From: Polysphondylium violaceum | Lineage: Eukaryota > Evosea > Eumycetozoa > Dictyosteliales > Dictyosteliaceae | Direction of reading: 5' to 3' | Length of the DNA stretch: 64,000 bases | Assembly: GCA_000277445.1 (NCBI GenBank) | Contig: AJWJ01000035.1 | Location: 19,218-83,217 of the forward strand | Part shown: positions 21,114 to 33,791 of the stretch, piece by piece | How positions within the stretch are numbered: position 1 is the first letter of the stretch | How the letters are laid out: every line of letters starts with the position of its first letter | Program-made: the position numbers and the translations under genes | Notes under the pieces: model-generated | What the model saw: only the letters and a program-made list of their open reading frames with translations | Told to the model about the DNA's origin: nothing | Database searches by the model: none

Positions 21114-23668
21114 TTGCTTTTAATTTGTTTTGATAATAAAATATTTTCAAAAAGTCTACAAATTTGGAAAAAAAAGATAAAAACCCTAAGATTGATTTGA
21201 GGGAATTAAAAAAATCGGGAGAGATCAAAGGTGGTAGTTGAAAAATTGAGTAAAATAAGATGTAGGAATGCAGATAAAATTTTTTAAAAAAAAAGAAAAT
21301 ACTGTGAGATTTAAAAAAATATAAAAAGACGAAATATTTATAAAAAAGAGTTTTATATATATGAATTTAGTTTTGGATAAGAAGTGGGGTACGAAAATAA
21401 TAAATGCAGTAAAATACAGAATAACGACAAAAAAATAAATTATTTTCTAGTAATGATAAATAAATAAATCTAAAGTAATCTTTTAAAAATAAAAAATATT
21501 CTTTCAAAATTTTATACAAAAAAAATAGAGTTTTCATAAGGGTATAGAATGTAATGCAACAAAACAATCAAACATAAAAATAAACACATACATAAAATAT
21601 TTACACACAAAAACCTAAAAAAATATTAAAACAAGGTTGAAGAAAATTGACAAATCACACTGAAAAGACGATCCGGCACTCTCTACTCTGCTACACCTTC
21701 TCCTCTCTCACTAGTGGTGTAGTGTCTATTTACTTAATAATATTATTATTAATTTTAATTTTTTTTTTTTTTTTTAAAGTGGAAAATTGCAGATGTAATA
21801 TGCAATGTGAATTTAAAAAAAAAAAAAAAAGAGTAGTGGAGCTATGAATTTCTCAATGTTGAATGATTGGCATATTGTAAAATTTTGTTTTGATGCAGTG
21901 TGGTGGAGTGGGGTTGGCAAAGGTGATTGAAAGTGTGTGAGTGGTAAGGGAGAAGAACGTTTGATGGGGTTGGTGTGTGATCAAAAAGAGTTTAAAATGT
22001 GAGGGAGGAAAAAAAAAATACAAATGAAATTGATGGATAGATGAAACTAAACAATAACAACAACAAAAGTGACACAAAGAATCCTATGTAAAATCCTACT
22101 ATTAAAGACTGAGGGGGTGTATGAGAGCTAATATGCTTTTAATAGATTTCTATTGTTATTGTGTTTTTGAGAAAGATTTGAAATAAAAAGAAATGATAAT
22201 TATTAACTCAAAAATCACAATCTAATCATATGACAAAATGGAACAAAATTAAATAAAAAACTCTTTTACCCACTACCAAAGGTGTAGTAGTAGTGCTGAT
22301 AGTACAAACACACTTGAACACACTCACACTCACTCACTTACACATATACATACAATACAATAGTAACTTTTTTTCAATACATCACACCAACACTTTTACA
22401 TATTACCACTGAGCTTCTTCAACACAACCCACCACACTATGGGGGTGGGTGTGTATTTGCCCAATATCTTTTGAAATTGAATACTCACCCCCAGAATATC
22501 TCTCTACTAGTATCAAATACACCCATTGCTATTCAATCCATCTCCAATCTATTAATCAAAAACTAAGCGTTTTCATATGAACATATCCTCAATTAAATTG
22601 GTGGTGAGTGTTAAGTGTAGTAGAAGTTGAAAAAAAAAAAAAAAAAAAAATAAATAGTATTTCATCATTTCATTGTTTTTCCAACTCAACCCCTCTATCG
22701 TAGTACTACCCACTCACCATTAACATCCAATAGTTGATGTTTAGAAAGAAAAGAAAATAAATATTAATTAATAATAATAAAAACAAACAAATATTAGTTT
22801 GTGGTGTTGGTATTAGCATTAAAATGAAAAAATGTAAAAGTATTTCAACACAACTGAACCTCACAATTGAGCAGTTTAATAAGGATGACCCCCTTTCAAA
22901 TTGACTCGTAATAGTAGTTGTAAATATTGGAAAAGAAAGAAAGGGTGAGTGTTTGAGATAGAGTAGTAAATGGGAGGAACATAATGTTAAAATGAATGAT
23001 AGTGGGGGTGCCTTGATGATTGCAGTGGGGTCAAGTGGGGTGATAATAGTATAAATATCATCATCATCATATTTAAAATATTTTATTCCCTAGGGTTTCC
23101 AACGTTGTTTTTGAACAAACATATTATTCAACAATACACAGTTCATGTTTTTTTGGGAATGAGTGTGCCAACAACAAATTTCAAGTTGATGTGTGGGGAA
23201 ATGGTAGGATGGGGTTTGAAGAAAAAAAAAAGATATTTTTGGGGGTGAGATTTATTCACCTAATTTGAATATTCAAATTTAGGTGCATATGAAGTTGATT
23301 TCATATGCAGAAAAAAATAGTAGAACCTAGTGATATAGATATTATAATATCATAAATTATATCACTGACTTAAAGTAACCGATTATTTTCAAATCAGTTG
23401 TTAAATCACATTTATAAAAGATATCAAATATTTTTACCTTTGCAATGAATTATATCATTGTTTAACCGGTTGTGCTTTCATTCAAAGAGTTAAAATATAA
23501 TCTTTCATGGTGTTTAATAGATAACTTTAACACAACTAAAATAAAATTTATAAACATTTGCTTTTAAAGTTTTTAAATTAAAAATTTGAAAATATCCATG
23601 ATCAACATTTTTTTTGATTTTTTTGATTTTTTTTTTTTCATTTTTCAGTATTCATATTCCTTTGCGCA
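21114..23668. other. 2.5-kb gene-poor intergenic region
   Basis: Divergent spacer between the Hsp20-domain gene and the 23669 gene. No frame has protein-like composition. It contains many TG/CA and T/A tracts, and a dense group of inverted repeats at 23257-23365 described separately. A long regulatory region or an unrecognised non-coding transcript would both fit. Confidence 0.5.
23257..23365. repeat. Cluster of three adjacent inverted repeats
   Basis: Hairpin 1 at 23257-23285 has arms CACCTAATTTGAAT and ATTCAAATTTAGGTG (one extra T). Hairpin 2 at 23285-23308 pairs GCATATGAA with TTCATATGC. Hairpin 3 at 23330-23365 pairs GTGATATA with TATATCAC and encloses the palindrome GATATTATAATATC. They lie 300-410 bp upstream of the next start codon. 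Confidence 0.6.
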
Positions 23669-24914
23669 ATGTCCTATAAAAATATTAGATGTGTTTTAGT
23701 TTGGTTAGATGGTGCCTTTTCATCATTTAATGAAAAAGAACTTTATAGAGATTTAGATCTATCATTTATTAATACACTAGTTGGTAATGGTTGTGCTGGA
23801 CGTCTTTTAACATTACCAAATGAAGGTGATAATAATGAAAAAACATGTTTTACATCTCAACAATTATTTAATCAAATCTTGGGTTTTGAATCTAATATTA
23901 CTTTAACAAATGATCTATTTAAAGAACAGTATGATCATTAGTTTCAATGGCTTTGTATATCATGATTACAATAGATATACAATGACAATATATATATCTA
24001 TCTAAATATTAATATATTGCCTATATATTATTATTTTATAGATATAGTCAACTTGTTTTAAAACTATTTAGTAATAATAATGATATTGAATTAAAGGGTG
24101 GTAATGAAAATAGAGGAGTAATTGATGAAAACACCACACCTCAACAATTATTTAATTTTGTAGAATCAGAGTATCAAAAAGCTAAAAACTGTAATGATAT
24201 CATCACTGTTGTACACATTAAACCCAAATCAGAGAGTATCAACGATAGAAGAGATTCTTTATTATTTTTAAATTCATTTTTCAAGATTCTATTGGAAAGT
24301 AGAGAAAAGGATGCTCATGATTACTATATCAATCTTGTATGTAGCTACAATAGAGGATCTGTAGATATAGCAACAACAACACACTCTATTCCAATTCCAT
24401 CCACTTTTAATCTTCCAAAACCCAGTACCCAATTTTTAAATGGTAAAGAAGTAAATCCAAAGTAAGTAAAAATGTATAAATATAGTAATAGTGTGTGTGA
24501 TTGTGTGTGTTGGTGTTAATTAATTTCCATTATTGTGTGGGTAGATATATTTTTTATTATAAAAATATTTAACTGATCATCATCAACACATATTTTTTTA
24601 TCTCACCCCTTTACATAAAATGATATTAATAATAATTTTATTCATCAATCAATCCAATCAATCAATCCAATCAAAAATAATAACAACAACATCAACAACC
24701 AACTATCATCATCATCAAACAATAATTAACAATTATTAGTAAACAATCACCTCTCTTTGCTATTTACAATCATCCAATTTTAACAAGAAAGGATGAAACA
24801 GAAGTGTTCAACGAAGAAGAGTTACTCAAAGGTAGCAATGGAAGTATATTATTAATCCAATATCTCAAAGAATTGGCTTTTAAACTTAATAAAGTCCCAA
24901 AATATGGTGCTTAA
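23669..24914 (+). CDS. Conserved protein of unknown function (284 aa)
   Basis: Three exons, 23669-23928, 24042-24461 and 24740-24914, joined in phase. The protein starts MSYKNIRCVLVWLDGAFSSF, continues GCAGRLLTLP, and has hydrophobic beta-like strands (DIITVVHIKP, DYYINLVCSYN). It ends with a compact block SPLFAIYNHPILTRKDE...ILLIQYLKELAFKLNKVPKYGA. The VLVWLDG start and the overall alternation of strands recall alkaline-phosphatase/phosphoglycerate-mutase-like folds, but no metal-ligand set could be picked out, so this is only a hint. The C-terminal FKL.K.PKYGA block looks like a family signature. Introns are 113 and 278 bp, the latter containing (ATCA)n repeats. Confidence 0.75.
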
Positions 24915-26134
24915 GACAACAATAACAACAACACCTATACACAAAATAAACTATACTTTTGAAGAAAACGAATTACGACATATTATGTTGTTGTTGTTGT
25001 TGTATTGAATATGAGTGTGAGTGAAGAGATGATGATAATGTTGTATACAATTTTTGATGCTTAGATTTTGTATTGATTAGATGATGATTCCATAAATGGA
25101 CTTGTTTTTCCTTTTTCCTCTCTCTCCTTCCAAGCTTGATAAGTTATTTAAAGATATTAAATGTTAATTTGTTGGGGTCCAAGTTTACACTACCACCAAA
25201 CACCTCTAGAGGTGTGTTGTCTCATTTTAGTAATGAGGGGGTGATGGTGTAAATAAATTATGTTGTTCTCGTATCAATGTGTTTGTTATTTGTTGTGAGG
25301 AGACGATGTGATTTTAAGATCTTTGACTCCATCACAAACGGGGGTGGAGTTGTATACGAGAATTAGATTTCACAAAAAAGAGCTCGCGACAACATTTTTA
25401 ATTTTTTAAAAATGTTTTTAAACACCACCCCTTATTTGTTTGCGACATTGTTTTTGATAAGAAAGAGATATGAGACTGACCCATTTCTATAGACATACTC
25501 ATTTGATTACATATTGAAAAAATGAGTGAGTGAATGTGTGTGTTGTGGTGATTTTAATTTATTTTTGTTGGTTTTTTTGTTTCTTTTTTTCTTTTTTTTT
25601 TTTTTTTGTCCTAGTTGTTATTTAAAACAGATATGTTTTTGTTATTTTTTTTTCCTTTCTCCTTTTATATTTAATTTAGAAAAATTATTTCAACACACGA
25701 ACCCCCCACACACACACATTTCACACACCTTAATCCAAATTTAAATTATAAACACACACACTATTTGCAAATAATAGATCTTTTATAATTTGTTGTTTTT
25801 GTTCTTTTCTTTTATATTTTTTTTTCATATATTACTATTTTTTTTGTTTTTTTTTTCATATATTACTATTTTGTTGTTTTCCCAAATTTATTTCACAATC
25901 TAAACCCTTCAGAATAAACCAATCATATCCCCAAAAAAAAAGTTTTTTTTTAAAAATTTTTTTTTTTATTTTGAAAATTTTCAAAAAAAATTGGCTCACA
26001 CCTTTGTTATTGCGCAATAATAAACTTCGTCACCCATTTTATCCCGTGCACCACAAAGAGAGAAACATTGATTTTTTTAAAAAACTTTATTTTTTGTCTT
26101 TTTTTTCCCATAGTTTTCAATAATATCCAATCTG
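24915..26134. other. 1.2-kb intergenic region upstream of the bZIP gene
   Basis: No credible frame. The first half contains the strongly folded segment at 25184-25362 (separate entry). The second half is C/T-rich with repeated TTTTTTCATATATTACTA units near 25825-25870, then A/T runs leading to the bZIP start. An AG at 26113 could be the acceptor of a 5' UTR intron. Confidence 0.5.
25184..25362. other. Candidate structured RNA or cruciform element (two adjacent folds)
   Basis: Fold 1 (25184-25253) is closed by TTTACACTACCACC and GGTGATGGTGTAAA and holds two inner stems: ACACCTCTAGAGGTGT (25200-25215) and CTCATT/AATGAG (25221-25237), a three-way junction. Fold 2 (25266-25362) is closed by TTCTCGTAT and ATACGAGAA with inner stems GTGAT/ATCAC and ACTCC/GGAGT. 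The GC content is visibly higher than that of the surroundings. Strand is not decided by the sequence. Confidence 0.45.
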
Positions 26135-26750
26135 ATGTACCAACAACAGTCGCACTATGTCAGTGCGCCACAACAGCACATCTACGGTGTGGCCCCCCAA
26201 CAATTGCAACAAACTTATCAACCTGCGCAATATGATTATTCGTATACCAACGCTTTAAATCAACCCCAACAACAACAACAGCAGCAATATCAACAACCAC
26301 AGCAAATACAACATAGTAACAATGGACTAATTGATCATCAACAACAAATACAACAACAGATGCCTCATCATCAACAACAACAGCAACAACAACAATATGT
26401 AGATCCTTCATCAGATTACTATAAATCAGGGTCACCTTCCCCTGCAAATTATAACTCTATGCTAATGGCAACAAATAATGTAGTCAACAATATTAGACAA
26501 TATCAACCTCAACAAGAAAAGCAAGTTGTGTTTGGAAATAATATGTATGGTGGAGGAGGAGCTGGAGCTGGAGGTGGAGGTGGTGATAATACATCTTTTG
26601 GATATCTACCCTTTTCAGATGAAAAGAATTTAATCCTTTTATCAGCTTTAGGTGAAGGATTTTACTGTAATCCACAACAACCACAACAACAACAACAACA
26701 ACCTCAGCAACAACAAATACAACACCAACACCAACACCAACAACAACACC

Positions 26751-26785
<35 letters not shown>

Positions 26786-28745
26786 ATACAACACCATCAT
26801 CAACAGCAACAACCTCAACAACAACAACAACAATTTTATAGTCAACCACCAATGACACCAATGTCATCCTTATCTAGTATACCTTCATCACCTAGTATAC
26901 CACCACAACAATTGGCAGGTTTTAATTCATCACCAGCAGTAGTTTCAACACCACCACCTCAAGTGAATCCATTCAAAGGGATGATATCTACTCCACTTAC
27001 ACCTAATGGACATTATCCAAATCTACCAGTTCATTCATCGCCCGCTATTGATCCACAACAACACAAAGAACCAGGATCACCATTTGCAGTAATTACAACA
27101 GCTGGTCTTCCACCACAAGCACCACAGGTACAACAACCAATTGCTCAAGCTCAACAAGTTCAAATTCCAACATCTCAACCAACACCTCAACCACAATCTG
27201 TACAAACACAAGCACAAGCACCACCACAAACACAAATACCTGTACAAACATCACAACAACAAGAACCAGCATCATCATCACAATCAACACCAGCAGGAGG
27301 CAAAACAGTATCTACTCAACATTGTCATCCACAGACTAGTCTTTCACAATACCAACCATCCATTGGTAAATCCTCTGCTATTTCATCTTATATTTTACCT
27401 CAAGATTTTGAAGAAACTTTAGCAAATCTAAGTGAAAAACAAAAAAGTAGAAGAAGGTAATAATTTAATAGTTTATATTAATTTTATTATTATGTATTTA
27501 TATTAAGTATACTAATATATCTTTATTAAATAATATTATAGAGCAAGTCAAAATCTTGCAAGTAGAAATTATAGACAAAGAAAGAAGGCCTATATAGGTG
27601 AGGTAGAAACTCGTCTAGATGGTATTGTTTCAGAGAATGATAGATTGAAAAAAGAACTTTTTGAAGCTAAAAAAGTCATTGATAAACTAATGACAGAGAA
27701 TAGTATACTAAAGAATGGTGGTAAACTCCCAGAGAAATCAGATATTCCAGGCTGTACTGGTTCTGAAGATGAGGATGAAGCTGACTTTGAAAATTCACTT
27801 AATCCAATTGAAGATGAACTTGATATCAATGTTTTGGTTGATAAACTTGAGGTTGGCATGAAGATTTCCACTGCCAATGATGATCTATCATCTACCCTTA
27901 AAACATTTTACAAGGCACTCAAGAGCAGACAGGATATCTATGTCAATCAAATCAAACAAATTGTCAATCCTTGTACTCAGGCAAAGTTGGCCATTTTAGA
28001 TGGCGAAGTATCTGGTGCTATGCGTGGCAATCCTTCTACTTTGATGGGTGGCGATAGTTGTGGCTTACAACTCAGAGGTGCGATTCAAGTCGACAGTGAT
28101 CCACCAATGAAGGATAGCAGTCCTGTGTTATCACCTGTTAGTACACCAATTCAAGATTTAGAACCTACCAATTGGTGGATTTCATTCTGTCAAGAGGCAT
28201 CAATCAATGATGAACAAGAGACCAGAGTTAGACAACTACGTCAAGAGAGTAATTACAAACACAAGAGAATCACCAAGGATAGAAAACAATTAAACAAAGA
28301 GATTAGAGACTACTATCACTCTAAAGTTTTCAAAAAGGAAAAATCAAACCGTAGTAGTATGGCTAGAGAGAACAATACGAACTCAAGTAGTGGCAACAAT
28401 AACAATAATAATAGTAATAATAATAGTAATGGTAATAATAATAATAATAGTAATAGTAATCCATCAAGTGATGATAATATGCCAAATATTGAACAAACTA
28501 CTAGTCCAGTCTCAACTTCATATCTCTCTTTATTAAGTGAACTTTTGGATCAACTCAAAGAAAATCTTGATCACGAAAATGAATTATTACTTCAAACATA
28601 TGAAAAATTGGGTTATATTTTAACTCCATATCAAGAAGCTCTCCTCATTACAAAGATTTATAATAACATTTTTGGTGATGAAGAATACTCAAATGTTCAA
28701 ATGCTTCATGCTATTTGGGATACCATTTTATATTCTTATAAATAA
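26135..28745 (+). CDS. bZIP transcription factor with Gln-rich N-terminus
   Basis: Exons 26135-27456 and 27542-28745 (intron 27457-27541) give 841 aa. The N-terminal ~430 residues are Gln/Pro/His-rich, with CAA runs. The splice falls inside the basic region: SEKQKSRRR joins ASQNLASRNYRQRKKAYIGE, which contains the N-x7-R bZIP DNA-contact pattern (NLASRNYRQR). A heptad leucine zipper follows (VETRLDGIVSENDRLKKELFEAKKVIDKL, given in outline). Beyond the zipper is a conserved-looking C-terminal region (LDINVLVDKLEVGMKIS; LKTFYKALKSRQDIYV; WWISFCQEASINDEQETRV) and a final helical block after an Asn-rich insert. This large C-terminal domain shared with the bZIP suggests one of the developmental dictyostelid bZIPs (bzp genes); which one is not clear. 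Confidence 0.92.
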
Positions 28746-31700
28746 TCAACAAAATATTTAGATTCATATATATTCAACCAATTATATCATATATTAATCA
28801 ATTTGAACAACAACAAATACACACTAATAATAATAATAATATCAAATATTTCATCGTCATCAAACACATACCCCACATTTTAATTGTATTCTATTCTTTT
28901 TGGTCAATGACATAGATCTATGATTATTGTTACTTTTGATGATGATGATAATTATGATGATGATGTTTTATTTCCTTTTTTGTACAAATGAGGAAACAGA
29001 GAAGAGAAGAAAGAAAATTATCTTTTTTTTTCAAATACATTCCCACTCACACCCAACTAAACCCTATTGTAAATAAACCATTATTCGAACTTTTACTATT
29101 GTATAAAATTTAGATTTATTTCCATACTTATGTCTCTTTCATAACGCGATTTCCTTCTTCATCATTTATGATTCTAGTTTATCAATATTGTGCAATGCTT
29201 GAATCATATGTGTTTATTGGAACTGTTTTACGCACACACCACATGTGGTGGGTATGTGGTGTTTTGGGTGAATTGAATTCAATTCCAAGTGTGTGATACT
29301 AACTCTCAAAAGTTTTTTGATAATCTATTTACCAATGAAAATTTCCAACACACGCATTAATCTCAGATTTAAAATTAGATCTTTTTTTTATCATTCTGTT
29401 GATTTGTTAAATTCATATTGTCAAGAGTGTAAAATTATTGTACCACTTGGTGTCAACACACACGTCGAAATAAACACTCTTACTTTGAGATATTTTGTAT
29501 GGTTTTAGTGTGGTTTTTTGTTTGTCGCATAAAAAATAATTCAACAAAGGGGATTGGGTTAATAAGGGTGAAAATACATATTTCGAAGTGATAACACAAA
29601 GGTTAATTGTTTGTTTGAGTAGGGGTCTCCTAGTTGGAATCAAATAATAAAATATGGAGAGACATATTTAAAGCATAAATAGATGCCATCATCAAAAAAA
29701 CCTTCTATATCGAAAGGGAAATCAAATCACTATCAATTTTATATTAATAAAAGAAAAAGAGCACGCATTGACTGATAAATATAGATTGTTTTTTTTTTTT
29801 TTTTATTAAAAAAACAACTTTATTCTATAAACGGATACGCATAGATCAATTTTAATATTAAATATCCTCAGATGTGCTAATTATATTCGTGTGTGAAATA
29901 AGGGGTGTTTTGAAATGATCATAAATTAATTAATTGAGTATAAAAAAATAATTAAATAATAAATTTTTATTTGGGGGTATTGGGTGTAGAGAGTGGTAAT
30001 TGAAATGAATTGAAATAAATACCAATAACAAAAATAACAACACACATAGAAACAATATGATCAATTATCTGATTGTTTATAATTAAAAAACAAATAATGG
30101 AAAATGGTGAGAATAATGGGGAGGGGGTGCTAATCAAAACAGTTTCTCTATAGTTGAAAATCAGATATTCAATTTGTATTTAATTCAATTTTATTTATTT
30201 TTTCCAAATTTTTTGAATGTGGCGTATCGGGCAGAGATTTAAATAGAAACCAAAAGTGCAACAGCAATAAACATCAAGCACTTGTTGATTAGTTGATTGT
30301 ACAAAACTTCAAACAGTTTAAAAAAAATCGCTTTTTATTTATTTAATTTTTATTACCTCACCTTCTCAATTGTATCGATTTTAAATATTTGAATCTTTTG
30401 ATTCCCATTAACCATTAGTTTTTTTTCTTATTTATTTAATTTATTTAAAACACTCCCTCCCTATTTATTTATATTTATTAAATTATTTTAAAATTATAAT
30501 AATTAACAAAACATATTGATATTTATTTTTTAATCAAAGTCATATTTTCAATTAGATTCCTTTCAACTGAAAATGTAAGTCTATCATAAACTTTTATATA
30601 ATCTTTTTGTTGTTTTTCCAACAATTTTAATTTTAAAAATAATCTGTTTCAAATAATTGGTATATCTTGATTGTTTCCAATCGTTTGTGATTGGGTTGAC
30701 AATGATCAAAGGCTAGTTTTTAAAAGGAGTTAAACTTAAACTTAAAAACACTTCGTCGTACCTGATCATAATGGTTCAATCTAACTATTCAATTGTTTAA
30801 TTATCATTGTCCTTTTTGTTTTATCTAATATTAAATATCTATTGTTTTTTTTTATTAAATTTTTTATTGTTTTTTTGGTTCTCACTTGTATTTTTATTTT
30901 TTCTCTATTCTTTTTCTTTTTGATATCAAAAAACCACATTTTTAACACGTTGGATATCAATATCCATACCAAACTCATTTGATTTATATGTAAACAATAG
31001 ACATATTATATATTAAATACCACGAATAAAAAACAAAAAAAAAAAAAAAACAACATTTATCTATCTATATCATCAAAAGATCTTTTAATCATAATCATTT
31101 CACCCATATGATGAAACGTTTATATATCATACACAATATTTTGTTTTTTGATAGATTTTAAGGAAACAAATATACCCAAACACACTTTCACCCACTACCC
31201 ACAATCAATTTCAGATATATTTTCAAATTTATAAATATATTTTTTTCGTTTAAATAAAAAATCTTTCACCCACTTTTGGTTTAACCACATAAAAATTAGT
31301 CAGTGTTTTTGTGTATTTATTATTAAATTAAATATATTTAATATATCTATTTTCCAATCTTTCCCACCAATCACACCCTCTCACCCCAATCACACTCACA
31401 AAAATTTTCCTTACTTTGACACCCTCTAATTTGGGTATAATACAATACTACGCCACCCTCACACAACCCCAATATATAGCCCAATATTTTTATTTAAATC
31501 ATGATTTTTCATCATCATGAATATTAATAGATATATAAAATAAAATACTAATAAATTATACTCTATTTATTATTATGAATACATATTTATGATTTATCAC
31601 TATAGATATCATAACCAAATACACAACACACAGTAATAAAAACACAAGCTTTACACACACCACTACCACTACACACCGCCAATAACTAATACCAGTGTGT

Positions 31701-32345
31701 TACTACCCATCAAAAAAAAAAAAAACAAACCAAAACAAAAAACACAAAACAATTAATCCTTTTGTCAGTTTCCATCTCTTTACACTATTTTAAGGTCAGC
31801 AACAAGCATATACACACTGAAATCTCAAATAACAATAGTTTCTGTTGTTTAAATAATCACACACTAACTTTAACACAACTAAAACAACCACACCCTAACC
31901 CCTATCTATTCATTTGTTTAAAAATTTATATCAATCCGGAATATTAATAATAAACACAATATATCCAAACAAAGAACATTATCAAATTGGGCAACAAAAA
32001 ATAGAATAATAATATTTTTAAAAATATTTATTATTATATATCAAAGACAATATTACAAATAATAACAATAATAGTAATAGTAACAATAGTTTTCATTAAC
32101 AACAACACTAGTAACAATAATATTCTTAGAGGTATTTTTTTGTCAACAAAAAAAACTCTCATACAATACCACCCACTATTTAATATTACAATTTTGTAAA
32201 TATCCAACAAACTATACCATTACTCTATTGTGGCAAACTTTCTAAAAGTTTTTCGAGATATTTTAAAACAATATCATTGCCCAACTTTTATAGAATTACA
32301 CTAGTAAAAAAATCAATATTTATAAACAACACACAATAAAATATA
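28746..32345. other. 3.6-kb gene-poor region between bZIP and methyltransferase genes
   Basis: No frame with coding character. Two exact palindromes lie at 29237-29250 (CACCACATGTGGTG) and 29270-29285 (GAATTGAATTCAATTC). A clean donor-like site (GTAAGT at about 30574) after a short T-rich segment could be the end of a 5' UTR exon. The last 1.5 kb is unusually rich in ACAC/CCAC and poor in G on the + strand. It is probably an extended regulatory region for one or both neighbours. Confidence 0.45.
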
Positions 32346-33285
32346 ATGCAAGTTGTAGAAGTCCAAACAACAACTCCTCCACCACCAACACCAAATGTGG
32401 ATGGAAAGGAAGGATATTGGATGAATATTGATGATTCTGATTCTCCAAATAAATTTATTCAATATGTAGATGAAGCTTCTAAACAAGATCAAGTAAGTTT
32501 TGATTTGATTCATTGATAAAACAAAAAATTAAGATATTAATTAACAAAAAAACTATTACCATTAGATTATAGCCCATACAAGATATTCCACAAGACAACT
32601 AAATCTTAATTTTGGCCAAAAAGTGATGGATGTTGGATGTGGTGCTGGAAAGGATTTGAGTAGATTGGAATCAATGGTAGAAAGCCAAGGACAAGTATTT
32701 GGTATGGATATAAGTAGAGAAATGGTAGAATGTGCCAAAAGTAGAATGTCTCATTTACCAAATGTAACAGTTTTTTGTGGTGATGCAGCCAGTATTCCAA
32801 TTGAAAATAATTATTTTGATGCCATTAGATGCGAAAGATTATTACAACATGTACCAAGTCCAGATCAAGTCATCTCTGAAATGGTTAGAGTAACCAAAAG
32901 TGGAGGTAGAATTGTAGTAACCGATGTTGATTGGTCATCGACCACCATATCCATTCCAAAAAGTATTGAAAAAATTAATAGAATCATTTTAAATGAAGTC
33001 ATATTTAATGCTCATCCAACCATTGGAATTCAATTAAAAGGTAGAATGAAAAAAAATCCCCAGATCGAAAACATCGAATTGTTTGCACAATGTTTATATA
33101 CTGATAGTTTGAATATGGCCGATGAGTTCTTGTGGTTGGGTGAAAGAGGTAAAATGGCAGTTTCACAAGGTTTAATTAGTGAAGAAGAATATAATCTATG
33201 GAGAGAAACCATTGAACAAATGGAAGAAGAAGGAAGTTTTGTATTTACTATGAATATTTTTACAGTTAGTGGTTCCAAAAAATAA
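32346..33285 (+). CDS. SAM-dependent methyltransferase (class I, UbiE/type-11-like)
   Basis: Exons 32346-32492 and 32566-33285 (intron 32493-32565) give 288 aa. Motif I is VMDVGCGAGKDLSRL, motif II ends with the acidic residue in FGMDIS, and the motif around FCGDAASIPIENNYFDAI and the post-motif VTKSGGRIVVTDVDW complete a class I Rossmann methyltransferase. The C-terminal half (GIQLKGRMKKN...IELFAQCLYT...FLWLGERGKMAV) resembles the bacterial-type small-molecule methyltransferases that act on polyketides, quinones or sterols. The N-terminal YWMNIDDSDSPNKFIQYVDEAS is typical of these enzymes. Substrate cannot be deduced. The upstream spacer is very long, and a 5' UTR intron is possible. Confidence 0.88.
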
Positions 33286-33337
33286 TAAATAATATAACTA
33301 CTATTTTATATATTGATTTTAAAAAATAATTTTCTTT

Positions 33338-33339
<2 letters not shown>

Positions 33340-33368
<29 letters not shown>
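33340..33368. repeat. Poly-T run (29 bases)
   Basis: Uninterrupted T run about 55 bases after the methyltransferase stop codon. Typical of dictyostelid 3' flanks; length in the reference is likely to be unreliable. Confidence 0.9.
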
Positions 33369-33407
33369 GTTTTATTTTGTATTTACATTTAATCATTTAG
33401 ATTGAGT

Positions 33408-33505
33408 TTATGAAAAATAATCCTCTTTAAATAGGATTTGATACTTAATAGCTGATGGATATAATAACAATTGTAGTGTACAGAGATCATGGATACTTAA
33501 TTCAC
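33408..33505 (-). pseudogene. Possible terminal exon or gene remnant (unassigned)
   Basis: After a clear acceptor (TATTATAG) the minus strand reads ELSIHDLCTLQLLLYPSAI...FKEDYFS and stops. Composition is protein-like. A further stretch at 33612-33666, between a T-rich acceptor and GTAAAT donor, reads SCAKTNVLK in one frame and RISKYLIG in the next, which would join the terminal exon as KYLIG-ELSIHDL if one base were restored. The string YLIGELSIHDL recalls the L.G...SIADL region of glutathione S-transferases, but the match is short. It may be a decayed gene or an exon whose partners I cannot find. The adjacent 33792 ORF does not splice to it in an obvious way. Confidence 0.35.
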
Positions 33506-33791
33506 CTATAATAAAAAATATGAAAAAGAAAAGTTTAGAGATAAAATATTTGAATTAATAAAAATATTAAAATTGAAACAAATATAGTTATAAAATAAAT
33601 ATTTAATTTACCAATCAAATATTTAGATATTCTTTTAAAACATTTGTTTTAGCACAAGAATAAATACTAAAAACAAACAAAATAAAAAAAACATATAATT
33701 TAGTAATAATAAAAAAACAACCATTTTAGTTAAAATAGAATAATGTTTAATTTTTTAAAATGTTTATAAACAAACATGAAAATTTTGTAGT

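Noticed and set aside
26160-27422. Val- or Asn/His-rich frames overlapping the bZIP N-terminus on both strands
   Set aside because: Shadows of CAA repeats; the real frame continues through the splice into the bZIP domain.
29293-29643. Short frames in the bZIP-methyltransferase gap
   Set aside because: Phe/Ile/Lys/Asn-rich composition equal to random AT-rich DNA and no splice context.
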